From positions 558,001 through 622,000 of the forward strand of contig JACKLQ010000001.1 of the NCBI GenBank assembly GCA_024235835.1: a stretch of 64,000 nucleotides of DNA, read 5' to 3'. Position numbers and translations under genes: made by a program. The notes under the pieces were generated by a model that saw nothing but the letters and a program-made list of their open reading frames with translations, was not told the origin of the DNA and ran no database searches. Shown piece by piece: positions 33,315-41,800 of the stretch; positions within the stretch are counted from its first letter, which is position 1; each line of letters begins with the position of its first letter. The stretch is from Thiobacillus sp. Lineage in GTDB: Bacteria; Pseudomonadota; Gammaproteobacteria; Burkholderiales; Thiobacillaceae.

Positions 33315-34109
33315 TCAAACGTCGCAGGCCCCGCCCGGAATCACCGCCACGGCCTTGCCATATTCCATGCAGGCCAGGTTCTTCAGCACGGCCCGCAGGC
33401 GCTCCATGACGTTGGCCAGAGTGGATTCGATCACCTCCGGGGATATGCCCTGGGCGCTGTCGCCCCGACCCGCGGCCCAGTTCACCGATACCGCCACGGC
33501 GGCATAGCAGAGACCAATTTCCTTCGCCAGATAGGCCTCTGGCATCCCTGTCATGCCCACCATGTCGGCGCCGTCCCGGGCCAGGCGGTCGATCTCCGCC
33601 TTGGTTTCCAGGCGCGGTCCCTGCACGGCGGCATACACCCCACCGTCCAGATAGACTTCCCCGGCCCGGTCCAGGGCAGCCCCGCAGCGCTGGCGCATGT
33701 CCTGGCAGTAGGGCCAGGTGAAATCCTCGTGACTCACGGGCTTGCCGTCGTATTCGGCAAAGGTGGATTCCCGCCCGTGGGTGTAATCGACGATCTGGTC
33801 CGGCAGACAGAGCCGCCCCGGCCCCAGGTCAGGGTGGATGCCACCCACAGTGGCCACGGACACCACGTGGCTCACCCCCTGGTTGTGCAGGGCCCAGATG
33901 TTGGCGCGGTAGTTCACCAGATGGGGCGGAATGGTGTGGCCATAGCCGTGTCTGGCCAGGAAGACGATGGGATGTCCGTCCAGGTCACCGAAGGTCAGTG
34001 GGCCTGAAGGCTCGCCGTAGGGTGTGCGGATGACCTGCCTGTGGGTGACCGACAGGCCGGGCAGTTTGGTGAGACCAGTGCCGCCGATGATGCCGAGCAT
34101 GTTGTTCAT
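33315..34109 (-). CDS. S-methyl-5'-thioinosine/thioadenosine phosphorylase family (PNP family 2)
   Basis: About 264 aa. It begins MLGIIGGTGL, with phosphate-binding residues in VFLARHGYGHTIPPHLVNYRANI. Other motifs are VATVGGI, YAAVQGPRLETKAEI, and GMTGMPEAYLAKEIGLCYA with VSVNWAAGRGD. The Asn in VNW rather than the Asp of adenosine-type enzymes favours the 6-oxopurine (methylthioinosine) specificity known in Pseudomonas. It cleaves the purine salvage intermediate of polyamine synthesis. The ATG overlaps the stop of the upstream phosphoribosyltransferase gene (ATGA). Confidence 0.85.
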   Translation of the reverse strand: MNNMLGIIGGTGLTKLPGLSVTHRQVIRTPYGEPSGPLTFGDLDGHPIVFLARHGYGHTIPPHLVNYRANIWALHNQGVSHVVSVATVGGIHPDLGPGRLCLPDQIVDYTHGRESTFAEYDGKPVSHEDFTWPYCQDMRQRCGAALDRAGEVYLDGGVYAAVQGPRLETKAEIDRLARDGADMVGMTGMPEAYLAKEIGLCYAAVAVSVNWAAGRGDSAQGISPEVIESTLANVMERLRAVLKNLACMEYGKAVAVIPGGACDV

Positions 34110-34651
34110 TCTTCCCTCAAAGCGTAGATGGCGGGCAGGTTGCGCCATAGGCCGTAGGCGTCCATGCCCATGCCGAACACGTAGCGGTTGGGCAGGGTCA
34201 GGCCCACGAATTCCGCCTGCACGGGTTTCTCGTGCCCCAGGTCCTTCTCCGCCAGCACGGCGATCCACACCTCCGCCGCGCCCATGTCCAGCAGCTTGGC
34301 CTTGGCCGCCGCCAGGGTATGGCCCTCGTCCAGGATATCGTCCATGAGCAGCACGCAGCGCCCCTTGACTTCCTTCTTCGGCAGTGCCGACCACTCGATC
34401 TCGCCGCCCCGGGTGCCGTTCCGGTAACGGGTAGCGTGCAGGTAGTCGAACTCCAGGGGAAATGCCAGGCGCGGCAGCAGCTTGCCGGCGAAGACCACGG
34501 CGCCCCCCATGACGCACAGGGCCAGGGGCATGCGGTCCGCCAGTGCGTCGGTGATACGGGCGGCCAGGCGGTCCAGGGCCAACTCGATTTCCGTGGCCCC
34601 CACCAGCAGGTCCGCCTTGTTGATCAGGTTCCAGGCCATGTTGCGATCCAT
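34106..34651 (-). CDS. Hypoxanthine-guanine phosphoribosyltransferase
   Basis: About 181 aa. The PRPP-binding motif is CVLLMDDILDEGHTLAAAK, the flexible-loop region follows YLHATRYRNGTRGG, and the base-pocket segment is FVGLTLPNRYVFGMGMDAYG. It converts free hypoxanthine or guanine to IMP or GMP. Its coupling by overlap to the thioinosine phosphorylase, which releases hypoxanthine, makes a simple two-step salvage route. Start is ATG 34651, two bases after the rlmB stop. Confidence 0.92.
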   Translation of the reverse strand: MDRNMAWNLINKADLLVGATEIELALDRLAARITDALADRMPLALCVMGGAVVFAGKLLPRLAFPLEFDYLHATRYRNGTRGGEIEWSALPKKEVKGRCVLLMDDILDEGHTLAAAKAKLLDMGAAEVWIAVLAEKDLGHEKPVQAEFVGLTLPNRYVFGMGMDAYGLWRNLPAIYALREE

Positions 34652-34653
34652 GT

Positions 34654-35391
34654 TCACAAAATGCTGCGCTGGCGCCGGGCCTCGTAGAGGCAGACGCCGG
34701 CGGAAACAGAGACGTTCAGGCTTTCCACCTGGCCGAACATGGGGATGCGCACCAGCATGTCGCAATGCTCCCGGGTAAGGCGTCGCATGCCCGCGCCCTC
34801 GGCACCCAGCACCAGGGCGGCGGGCACGGAAAAGTCCGCGTCCATGAGGGTTGCGGGTGCGGAATCGTCGGTGCCGATGAGCAGGACGCCCTTGTCCTTC
34901 AACTCCCGCAGGGTGCGGGCCAGGTTGGTGACGGTGATGTAGGGCACGGAATCCGCCGCGCCGCTGGCGGCCTTCATGGCCACGGCGGAGAGGCCGGCGG
35001 AACGGTCCTTGGGGGCGATGACGGCATGGACGCCAAAGGCATCGGCGCTGCGCAGGCAGGCCCCCAGGTTGTGGGGGTCCGTGACCCCGTCCAGCACCAT
35101 GAGCAGGGCCGGCTCGGCCAGACCTTCCAGCACCTCGTCCAGGTCTTTGGCCAGCTGGATGGGGTCGGCCATGGCTACCACGCCCTGGGACTTGCCCCGG
35201 GCCATCTCTTCTATTCGCGCGGCGGGGGCCATCACTACCCGCACGCCCTTGTCCTCTGCGAGTTTGTGGAACTCCTTGGCCCGCTTGTCCTTGCGGGCCT
35301 CGTCCAGGTAGATGACCTGGAGGCTTTCCGGGTGATGCCGCAGACGGGCTGTAATGGCGTGAAAACCGTGTATGAGAGACCGCTGGCTCAT
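34654..35391 (-). CDS. rlmB: 23S rRNA (Gm2251) 2'-O-methyltransferase
   Basis: Protein of 245 aa, SPOUT class. It starts with the substrate-binding domain (SLIHGFHAITARL). The knot domain motifs follow: LDGVTDPHNLGACLRSADAFG, VLGAEGAGMRRLTREHCD and IPMFGQVESLNVSVSAGVCLYE. It methylates G2251 in the peptidyl-transferase P loop. In relatives it directly follows rnr; here a toxin-antitoxin pair separates the two. Confidence 0.95.
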   Translation of the reverse strand: MSQRSLIHGFHAITARLRHHPESLQVIYLDEARKDKRAKEFHKLAEDKGVRVVMAPAARIEEMARGKSQGVVAMADPIQLAKDLDEVLEGLAEPALLMVLDGVTDPHNLGACLRSADAFGVHAVIAPKDRSAGLSAVAMKAASGAADSVPYITVTNLARTLRELKDKGVLLIGTDDSAPATLMDADFSVPAALVLGAEGAGMRRLTREHCDMLVRIPMFGQVESLNVSVSAGVCLYEARRQRSIL

Positions 35392-35531
35392 GATTTCTCG
35401 ATAAGTCCTGCCCTAGCGAGGGCGCTTATGACAATGAGGGGAAGTTTCGGTGAAAGCCAACCTGCCGGCGGGCAGGTTAACCAAGCTTGGGGAGCGGCCG
35501 CAGCCAAAGCCGTGGGTCAGGGTGCTTGGGG
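35392..35531. other. Gap between the PIN toxin gene and rlmB, with two hairpins
   Basis: 140 nt without a gene. AACCTGCC-GGCG-GGCAGGTT is a perfect 8-bp hairpin at 35459-35478, and GCCCT-AGCG-AGGGC lies at 35410-35423. Neither is followed by a proper U tract on the minus strand, so these may be mRNA processing or attenuating structures rather than terminators. The rlmB promoter could be here, but no clear boxes are visible. Confidence 0.4.
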
Positions 35532-35942
35532 TCATGCGAATGGATTCTTGATCAATAGCCTGGATTCGATCACCTGATCGTGCTGCATGTCCTCGCTTAC
35601 CAGGGTTTCGGCGCCACATTCAAGGGCAGCAGCCAGGATCAGGCTGTCATAGTAGGAATAGCCATATCTGACACCAAGCCGCAGTGCATGGGCGATAGTA
35701 GCCTGGGTTACCAAATGGACAGCACAGGCACTTCCGACTTCCTTCACAACCTCCGAAATCGCTTCGTAGTCCAGCTTGAACTTGCGCCGCAGAACGTTGG
35801 CTAGTTCCGAAAGTACCTGGGTGCTGACCCAGGGCCTTTCATGCGCACGCATCAGGGATTCAGCGACCGTGCGTCTATCCGGCTCGTCTCCAGAGTAAAG
35901 GTAGATGGCAATGTTGCTGTCGACGAATACCTTAACGGTCAT
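35532..35942 (-). CDS. PIN-domain toxin (VapC-like), second pair
   Basis: About 136 aa. Active-site acids: Asp in VKVFVDSNIAIYLYSGDE near residue 6, Glu in QVLSELANVL near 47, Asp in YSYYDSLILAAAL near 97 and Asp in LVSEDMQHDQ near 116. Start is taken at ATG 35942, which overlaps the antitoxin stop by 11 nt. It differs strongly in sequence from the PIN protein at 26863, so it is not a recent duplicate. It lies between rnr and rlmB. Confidence 0.85.
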   Translation of the reverse strand: MTVKVFVDSNIAIYLYSGDEPDRRTVAESLMRAHERPWVSTQVLSELANVLRRKFKLDYEAISEVVKEVGSACAVHLVTQATIAHALRLGVRYGYSYYDSLILAAALECGAETLVSEDMQHDQVIESRLLIKNPFA

Positions 35943-36138
35943 TGGCCTCTTCCCGGTCAAACTTGAACCCGCGAGTGTTCAAGGAAATTGCCTTGAAAGT
36001 TGGCGCAGGAGCCGTCTTGCCCGGATCGTCCTCTGCCAGGAGGATAACCCTGACCTTGCGTCCATTCCATGGTGCCAAGTCAGGAGGAAGGTCAACCACA
36101 TTGTCATGGGGTGTGCTCTTGAATTCCACCGCCTGCAT
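35932..36138 (-). CDS. Small antitoxin partner of the PIN toxin
   Basis: About 68 aa. It opens MQAVEFKSTPHDNVVDLPP and continues WNGRKVRVILLAEDD, which resembles short beta-rich antitoxins (DUF2281/AbrB-like style) of VapC toxins. The ATG at 36138 has a good GAGGTG ribosome-binding site; the longer frame upstream overlaps the rnr 3' end and is not needed. It starts 31 nt after the rnr stop on the same strand and may be read through from rnr. Confidence 0.72.
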   Translation of the reverse strand: MQAVEFKSTPHDNVVDLPPDLAPWNGRKVRVILLAEDDPGKTAPAPTFKAISLNTRGFKFDREEANDR

Positions 36139-36169
36139 GTCGCACCTCGTCGAAGTCACACTCGGATTT

Positions 36170-38479
36170 TCACCTATTTTGCCGCCGTTTACGCTTCGCG
36201 GCAGAGTCAGGTTTAAGGCCACTCCCCTCCTCCACCAGGGCGAAATCGATACGGGATGTCTCGATGTCCACGCTTACCACGCGGATGCGCACCTTGTCCC
36301 CCAGCCGATAGCGGCGGCCGGTGCGCTCGCCCATCATCTGGTGGCGGGCGGCGTCGAAGTGGAAGTAGTCGGAGCCTAGCTCTGACACGTGGACCAGGCC
36401 CTCCACGAACACCTCGTTCAGGGCGACGAACACGCCGAAGCTCACCACGGCGGAGATGACGCCGTCGAACTCCTCGTTGATCTTGTCCTGCATGAAGTAG
36501 CACTTGAGCCAGGCCACCACGTCCCGGGTGGCGTCGTCGGCCCGGCGCTCGGTCATGGAACAGTGGGCGCCGATGTTTTCCCAGTCGCCGGGGGCGTAGG
36601 TCTCGTTCCTCAGGCAGGCCTTGATGCCCCGGTGCACCATCAGGTCCGGGTAGCGGCGGATGGGTGAGGTAAAGTGGGTGTAGGACTCGTAGGCCAGACC
36701 GAAATGGCCCACGTTCTCCGGGCTGTATTGGGCCTGGCGCAGGGAACGCAGCAACACGGTCTGGAGCAACTGCTCGTCGGGCCGTCCCTTGATCTTGGCC
36801 AGCAGCTCTGCATAGTCCTTGGCGTGGGGGTCTTCCCCGCCTGTGAGGAAGAAGCCGAATTCCGCCATGAACTCCTGCAGGGCCTTGAGCTTGTCCGGCG
36901 TGGGGCCCTCGTGGACCCGGTACAGGGCCGGGTGCTTCTTCTTCTGCAGGAAGTCGGAGGCGCACACGTTGGCCGCCAGCATGCATTCCTCGATGACCTT
37001 GTGGGCGTCGTTGCGGGCGTAGGGGATGATGCGCTCGATCTTGTCTTGCTCGTCGAACAGCATCTTGGTTTCCAGGGTCTCGAAGTCGATGGCCCCCCGC
37101 TTGCTCCGGGCCTTGAGCAGCACCTTGAACAGCTTGTACAGGTTCTCCAGGTTGGGCAGCAGCCAGGCCTGGTCCTTGGGCGGCTTGCTGGCGTCGGACA
37201 GCCAGTCCCACACCTGGGTGTAGGTGAGCCGTGCCTTGGAATGCATCACCGCCGGGTAGAAGCGGTATTTCTTGATGCTGCCGGTGCTGGCCACCTCCAT
37301 CTCGCAAACCATGCACAGACGATCCACCTTGGGATTGAGCGAACAGAGCCCGTTGGAGAGTTCCTCCGGCAACATGGGGATGACCCGGCGGGGAAAGTAC
37401 ACGGAGTTGCCCCGGTCGTAGGCCTCCCGGTCCAGGGGGGCGCCAGGCTTCACGTAGTGGGACACGTCGGCGATGGCCACCCACAGGCGGAATCCCCTGC
37501 CCTCGGGCTGGCAGTAGACGGCGTCGTCGAAGTCACGGGCGTCCTCGCCGTCTATGGTCACCAGGGGCAGTTCCCTCACGTCTTCCCGCTCCAGGCCAGC
37601 CTCGGGAGCCAGGTCCTTCTTCACCACGCTCTTGGGCAGCTTCCTGGCCTGGGCCAGCACGTCCTCCGGAAAGTCGTGGGGCAGGTCGTGCTTGCGCAGG
37701 GCAATCTCGATCTCCATGCCCGGGTCGGCATAGTTGCCCAGGATCTGGGTCACCTTGCCCACGGGCGGAGCCTGCTTGGTGGGCTGGGCAGTGACCTCCA
37801 GCATCACCACCTGGCCGGAACTGGCGCCCATGTCCGCGTGGTCCGGAATGAGGATGTCCTGGCTGATCTTCTTGTTCTCCGCCACCACCCACTGGTAGCC
37901 CCGTTCCCGGTACAGGCGGCCCACCAGGGTGGTATTGGCATGCTCCAGGATTTCCACCACCTTGCCTTCCTTGCGGCCCCGCCGGTCCTGGCCGTGCTCC
38001 CGCACCATGACCCGGTCACCATGCAGGACGCCGCGCATCTCCTTCTCGGGCAAATACATGTCGCCGGATTTGTCGTCGGGCACAAAGAACCCGAAGCCGT
38101 CCTGATGGCCTTCAACCCGGCCGCTCTTGACCTCGATCTTCTCCGGCAGGCACAAAGCGCCCCGGCGGTTGAACAGCAATTGGCCATCCCGCTGCATGGC
38201 CCGCAGGCGGTTGAAGAAGGTGTCGTATTCCTCGGTCTCCAGGCCCAGGCGGAAGGCCAGGTCCTCGGCGTCCACTGGCTCGCCCGCCTCTTCCAGGAGT
38301 TGCAGGACGAACTCGCGGCTGGGCATGGCCTGGCCGTACTTCTCGCGTTCCCGCTCCAGGTAGGGGTCCTGCCAGCGCAGGGCCTTCCTGGCTCCCTTCA
38401 GGCCACGGTGGGCACCTTTGTCGGACTTGGTTTTTGCTTGGTCTTTGGATTGGGTATCGGTGGTTTTTTTCGTTGACAT
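36170..38479 (-). CDS. rnr: Ribonuclease R
   Basis: Protein of 769 aa, 3'-5' exoribonuclease acting on structured RNA. An N-terminal lysine-rich region and winged-helix-like domain precede two cold-shock domains. The RNB catalytic domain has the four-aspartate cluster around DGEDARDFDDAVYC, followed by LWVAIADVSHYV and YFPRRVIPMLPEELSNGLCSL. The S1 domain is GVISAVVSFGVFVALNEVFVEGLVHV, and a basic tail (AAKRKRRQNR) ends the protein. Its start codon lies under the -35 box of the divergent tRNA-Leu promoter. Confidence 0.96.
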   Translation of the reverse strand: MSTKKTTDTQSKDQAKTKSDKGAHRGLKGARKALRWQDPYLEREREKYGQAMPSREFVLQLLEEAGEPVDAEDLAFRLGLETEEYDTFFNRLRAMQRDGQLLFNRRGALCLPEKIEVKSGRVEGHQDGFGFFVPDDKSGDMYLPEKEMRGVLHGDRVMVREHGQDRRGRKEGKVVEILEHANTTLVGRLYRERGYQWVVAENKKISQDILIPDHADMGASSGQVVMLEVTAQPTKQAPPVGKVTQILGNYADPGMEIEIALRKHDLPHDFPEDVLAQARKLPKSVVKKDLAPEAGLEREDVRELPLVTIDGEDARDFDDAVYCQPEGRGFRLWVAIADVSHYVKPGAPLDREAYDRGNSVYFPRRVIPMLPEELSNGLCSLNPKVDRLCMVCEMEVASTGSIKKYRFYPAVMHSKARLTYTQVWDWLSDASKPPKDQAWLLPNLENLYKLFKVLLKARSKRGAIDFETLETKMLFDEQDKIERIIPYARNDAHKVIEECMLAANVCASDFLQKKKHPALYRVHEGPTPDKLKALQEFMAEFGFFLTGGEDPHAKDYAELLAKIKGRPDEQLLQTVLLRSLRQAQYSPENVGHFGLAYESYTHFTSPIRRYPDLMVHRGIKACLRNETYAPGDWENIGAHCSMTERRADDATRDVVAWLKCYFMQDKINEEFDGVISAVVSFGVFVALNEVFVEGLVHVSELGSDYFHFDAARHQMMGERTGRRYRLGDKVRIRVVSVDIETSRIDFALVEEGSGLKPDSAAKRKRRQNR

Positions 38480-38502
38480 GTGTTTGTTGAGATCGCTAAT
38501 AT
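38473..38502 (+). promoter_or_regulatory. Sigma-70 promoter of tRNA-Leu
   Basis: TTGACA (38473-38478) and TAATAT (38497-38502) are separated by 18 bp. A GC-rich discriminator (GCGCGCC, 38503-38509) follows, as in stringently controlled stable-RNA promoters. Transcription would begin around 38509, about 7 nt before the mature tRNA. The -35 box overlaps the rnr initiation codon (38477-38479, opposite strand). Confidence 0.8.
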
Positions 38503-38515
38503 GCGCGCCTTCGTT

Positions 38516-38602
38516 GCCCAGATGGCGGAATTGGTAGACGCACTAGGTTCAGGTCCTAGCGCCCGCAAGGGTGTGGAGGTTCGAGTCCTCTTCTGGGCAC
38601 CA
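38516..38602 (+). tRNA. tRNA-Leu (anticodon CAG)
   Basis: Class II tRNA of 87 nt with encoded CCA. Acceptor stem GCCCAGA (38516-38522) pairs with TCTGGGC (38592-38598). The anticodon stem CTAGG/CCTAG (38543-38547 and 38555-38559) flanks TTCAGGT, anticodon CAG at 38550-38552. The variable arm GCCCGCAAGGGTGT and T arm GGTTCGAGT are normal. Confidence 0.97.
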
Positions 38603-38611
38603 GGCAATAAA

Positions 38612-38641
38612 GAAAAGCCGGCTTTCCTGCCGGCTTTTTTC
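38612..38641 (+). terminator. Intrinsic terminator of tRNA-Leu
   Basis: AAAAGCCGG-CTTTCCTG-CCGGCTTTTTT: a strong stem with a T run at 38635-38640, 10 nt after the CCA end. The remaining 195 nt to the tpsA stop (38642-38836) contain no gene or motif that I recognise. Confidence 0.88.
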
Positions 38642-38836
38642 ATTTGCGTCCACATCCAAACACACTCCAGCGCAGGAACGCGGCGCATGGTAACACGCCC
38701 CCAGCCGTGTCGGACTGAAGTACGACCTGCAGCGCCATGCACCTCTGCCTATCGAGTCTGATTCCAGCCAGACACCTACGGCGGGCAACCGCGTCCAGCC
38801 GAGTCCGCAAGCCATGTCCTCAACGGGAGGACCGCA

Positions 38837-41800
38837 TCAAAGTGACCCCAGGCTGCCATTGATGGTGGTGGTGCCACCCACGCTCACCACGGTACTCGCG
38901 CTCTGCTTCTTCACGGCGCCGGTGCTGGTGATGGTGAGATTGCTGCCCACGGTGGTGGCGCCGAAGGTGGTGGGCGAATTGGTGCCGGTGGTGGTGGTGG
39001 TCAGGTTGCCCGTCACGGTGCCGGACACCACCAGGGCCCCACCGGCCCTCAGGGTGCCGGTGCCCTTGGCGTCCAGCTTGGCCGTCAGGGCGTTGTCGTC
39101 CCGCAGGTTGACGCTCTTGCCCTTGGCGGTCACGGTGGCCAACTTGTTGCCGGTCCGGTTCAGGGTGATGTTGTAGCGCACGTTGCCCGCCCCGCCCACG
39201 CCGTTGTCCGCCGTGAGGGTGGTGGCCCCGGTGGCCTTCACCGAGGCGCCGGTCACCGAGCCGATGGCGCCCTTGGTGGCCTTCACCACCAGGGTGCCCT
39301 TGGCATCCACCGTCTTCAGGTTGAGGGCCCCGGTGTCGTCCCGTACGTTGATGCTCTTGCCGGTGGCCGACACGGTGGAGAAGTTGTTGCCGGCCCGGTT
39401 CAGGGTGACGTTGTAGCGCACGTTGCTCGCACCGGAGAGACCGTTGTCCGCCTTGAAAGTGCTGGCCCCGGTGAGCTTCAGGGTCTTGCCCGTGGCCTGG
39501 GTGATGGCGCCGCCCTTTGCGGTGGCCGTGATGATGGCGCCCTGGACGTTGCCGTTGAGCTGGATGGCCCCCTTGGCGTTCAGGGTCAGGGTGCCGCTGG
39601 TCCAGGTGAGGGGATTCTTGATGGTCAGGTTGTTGGCGGCACTGCCGGTACCAGTGATGGTGCGGCTCTTCACGGTGATGAGATAACCCCGCTGGTCGCT
39701 CCAGAATTCCCCCACCAATTGGGCCACTTCACGCCCGGCCGTGGTGGTACTGCTCAAGGTCAGGTTGGAGGAGGAACGGAAGATGTGGCTGGTATCCGCC
39801 CCGGCCAGGTTGGTGACGTAGTCGCCGATGCGATTGAGGGTCTGGGTGTTGCCGTTGAACTTGGGCATCAGGTTCACAGGTGTGAGGTAGCTCCTGAGCA
39901 GGGGAGTGGTGCGGCCCTCGTAAACGAACCAGTCGTTGGTGAAGTCGAACCCGCCGAACTTGGCCTGCTGCTTCATCTCGTCGCTGAACAGGCCCGTGGC
40001 GCCAGTGGAGGTGCCGATGCCGACGCCGATGAATTTGCCTGTCGTGTTCTTGTCCCAGTAGGAGTTGGTGATGGTGCCATCGTTGTTCACGCTGTTCCTG
40101 TTCTGGCCGACCAGGCCACCGACTAAGGTGTTTGCGCCATCGACAAGGCCAGTTGCGTAAGAGGTACTAATCTGCCCGCCATCGTTCGTGCCCACCAGGC
40201 CGCCCACGTAGTAGTCGTTGCCCGTAACGCTACCGGTGGCGTATGCGTCGCTGATGGAGCTGTCGGCGTTGTACCCCACCAGGCCGCCCACGTAATCGTT
40301 GCCCCCTACGACGGCGCCGGTGGCGTAGGCGTCGCTGATGGCGCTGCCGGCGTTGCTGTAGCCCACCAGTCCGCCAACGAACTTCCCGTTCCCGGACACG
40401 GTGCCGGTGGCGTAGGCATGGCTGATGGTGCTGGCGTCGGCCAGGTACCCCACCAGGCCGCCCACGTCCAGGCCGGTGCCCGTGACGTCGCCGGTGGCGT
40501 AGGCGTCGCGGATGGCGCCGCCGCCGGAATTGATTCCCACGAGTCCGCCGACCTCGTTCTTGCCGATGACGCTGCCCGTGGCAAAGGCGTCGCTGATCGA
40601 GCCACCGCCATGCTCTCCCACCATCCCGCCCACAACCAGGTTGCCGCTGACGTTGACCGAGGCATGGACGTTGCTGACGCTGCCGTTGTTGATGTATCCC
40701 GCCAGTGCGCCCACGTTGTCGTTGCCGTCGACGCTGCCGCCCGCCAGGCCCAGGTTGCGGATGTTGCCGCCGTTCACGTAGCCGAACAGGCCCACGTTGT
40801 CCGTGCTGGCACGCGCGATGCTCAGTCCTGTAATGACATGCCCCAGACCGTCCAGGGTTCCGGTGAACTTGGTGGCGCTGCTGCCGATGGGTGCGAATCC
40901 CTCGCCGGCGTTCCAGCCCGAGGTGGCCGTGGCGTCGATATCCGCGCCCAGCACGTAACGGCCGCCCAGGCCGCCGTTGATCCCCTGCAGGTCCGTCGCC
41001 GTCGTGCTGCCCTCGGCCCCCAGGCCGGTGATGACCGTGTAGCCAAGGGTGACGCCGTCGCTGCCCAGCCTGGTGCTGAAGTTGTTGCCTGCCGGCAGGT
41101 TCACCGGGGCGTTGACGTGGTAGGTGGCCATGTTGCCCGCCGCCACCGCCCCCTGGCCGTATTCCAGGGCCAGGCTGGCTGTGCCTGAACCGAACATCTC
41201 GGCGTTGATAAGTATGTCGTTGGTGGCGTCCAGCGTCAGGGTATTGGCGCTCCAGGACACCGTGTCGTTCACCAGGATGTCGCCGCCCGTACCACTGCCG
41301 TTGACGCTCTCGATGGTCACGTTGCCGTTGCCCAGGCTGGCGGACAGCGTGGCGCCGCTCAGGTCACCGCCGCTGGCGGCGATGGTGAAGCCGTCCGGAT
41401 CGATGAGCCAGGTGCCGTCCCGGCCGCCGGCGGCCCGGGTGGTGATGACCGTGCCGTTCTTCACCCTGAGGTGGGCACCCGAGGTTTCGATGAATCCGCC
41501 GTCGCCGCCGTGCGGCGCGGAAGCGTCCAGGGTGCCGGACACCCGGGTAACGCCTTCGTCCCCCCCCAGCAATTCGATGATCCCGTCGCGCTCTGCCACG
41601 GTCTGGGCCCGGATGATGCCGGTATTGTTCACCACGGTATTGAGCAGCGCGTCCTTGGCCTGGGCAGTCAGAATGACCCGTCCTCCGTCGGCCTGGATCA
41701 CGCCACCGTTCCTGGCCAGGGCGTTCAGTTGCCCGGCGTTGACGTTGAAGCTCAGGAGGCTGTTGCCCGCCAGGGTGAGATCCACCCTGCTGCCCGCTCC

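Noticed and set aside
36674..38476. 600-residue plus-strand reading frame opposite rnr
   Set aside because: Antisense shadow of rnr. It has no ribosome-binding site or recognisable domain, and ends at the rnr start.
40090..40810. Regular repeats that might suggest a CRISPR array
   Set aside because: Repeats are coding (GLUG motif), not separated by unique spacers of constant length, and lie within tpsA. No cas gene is present.
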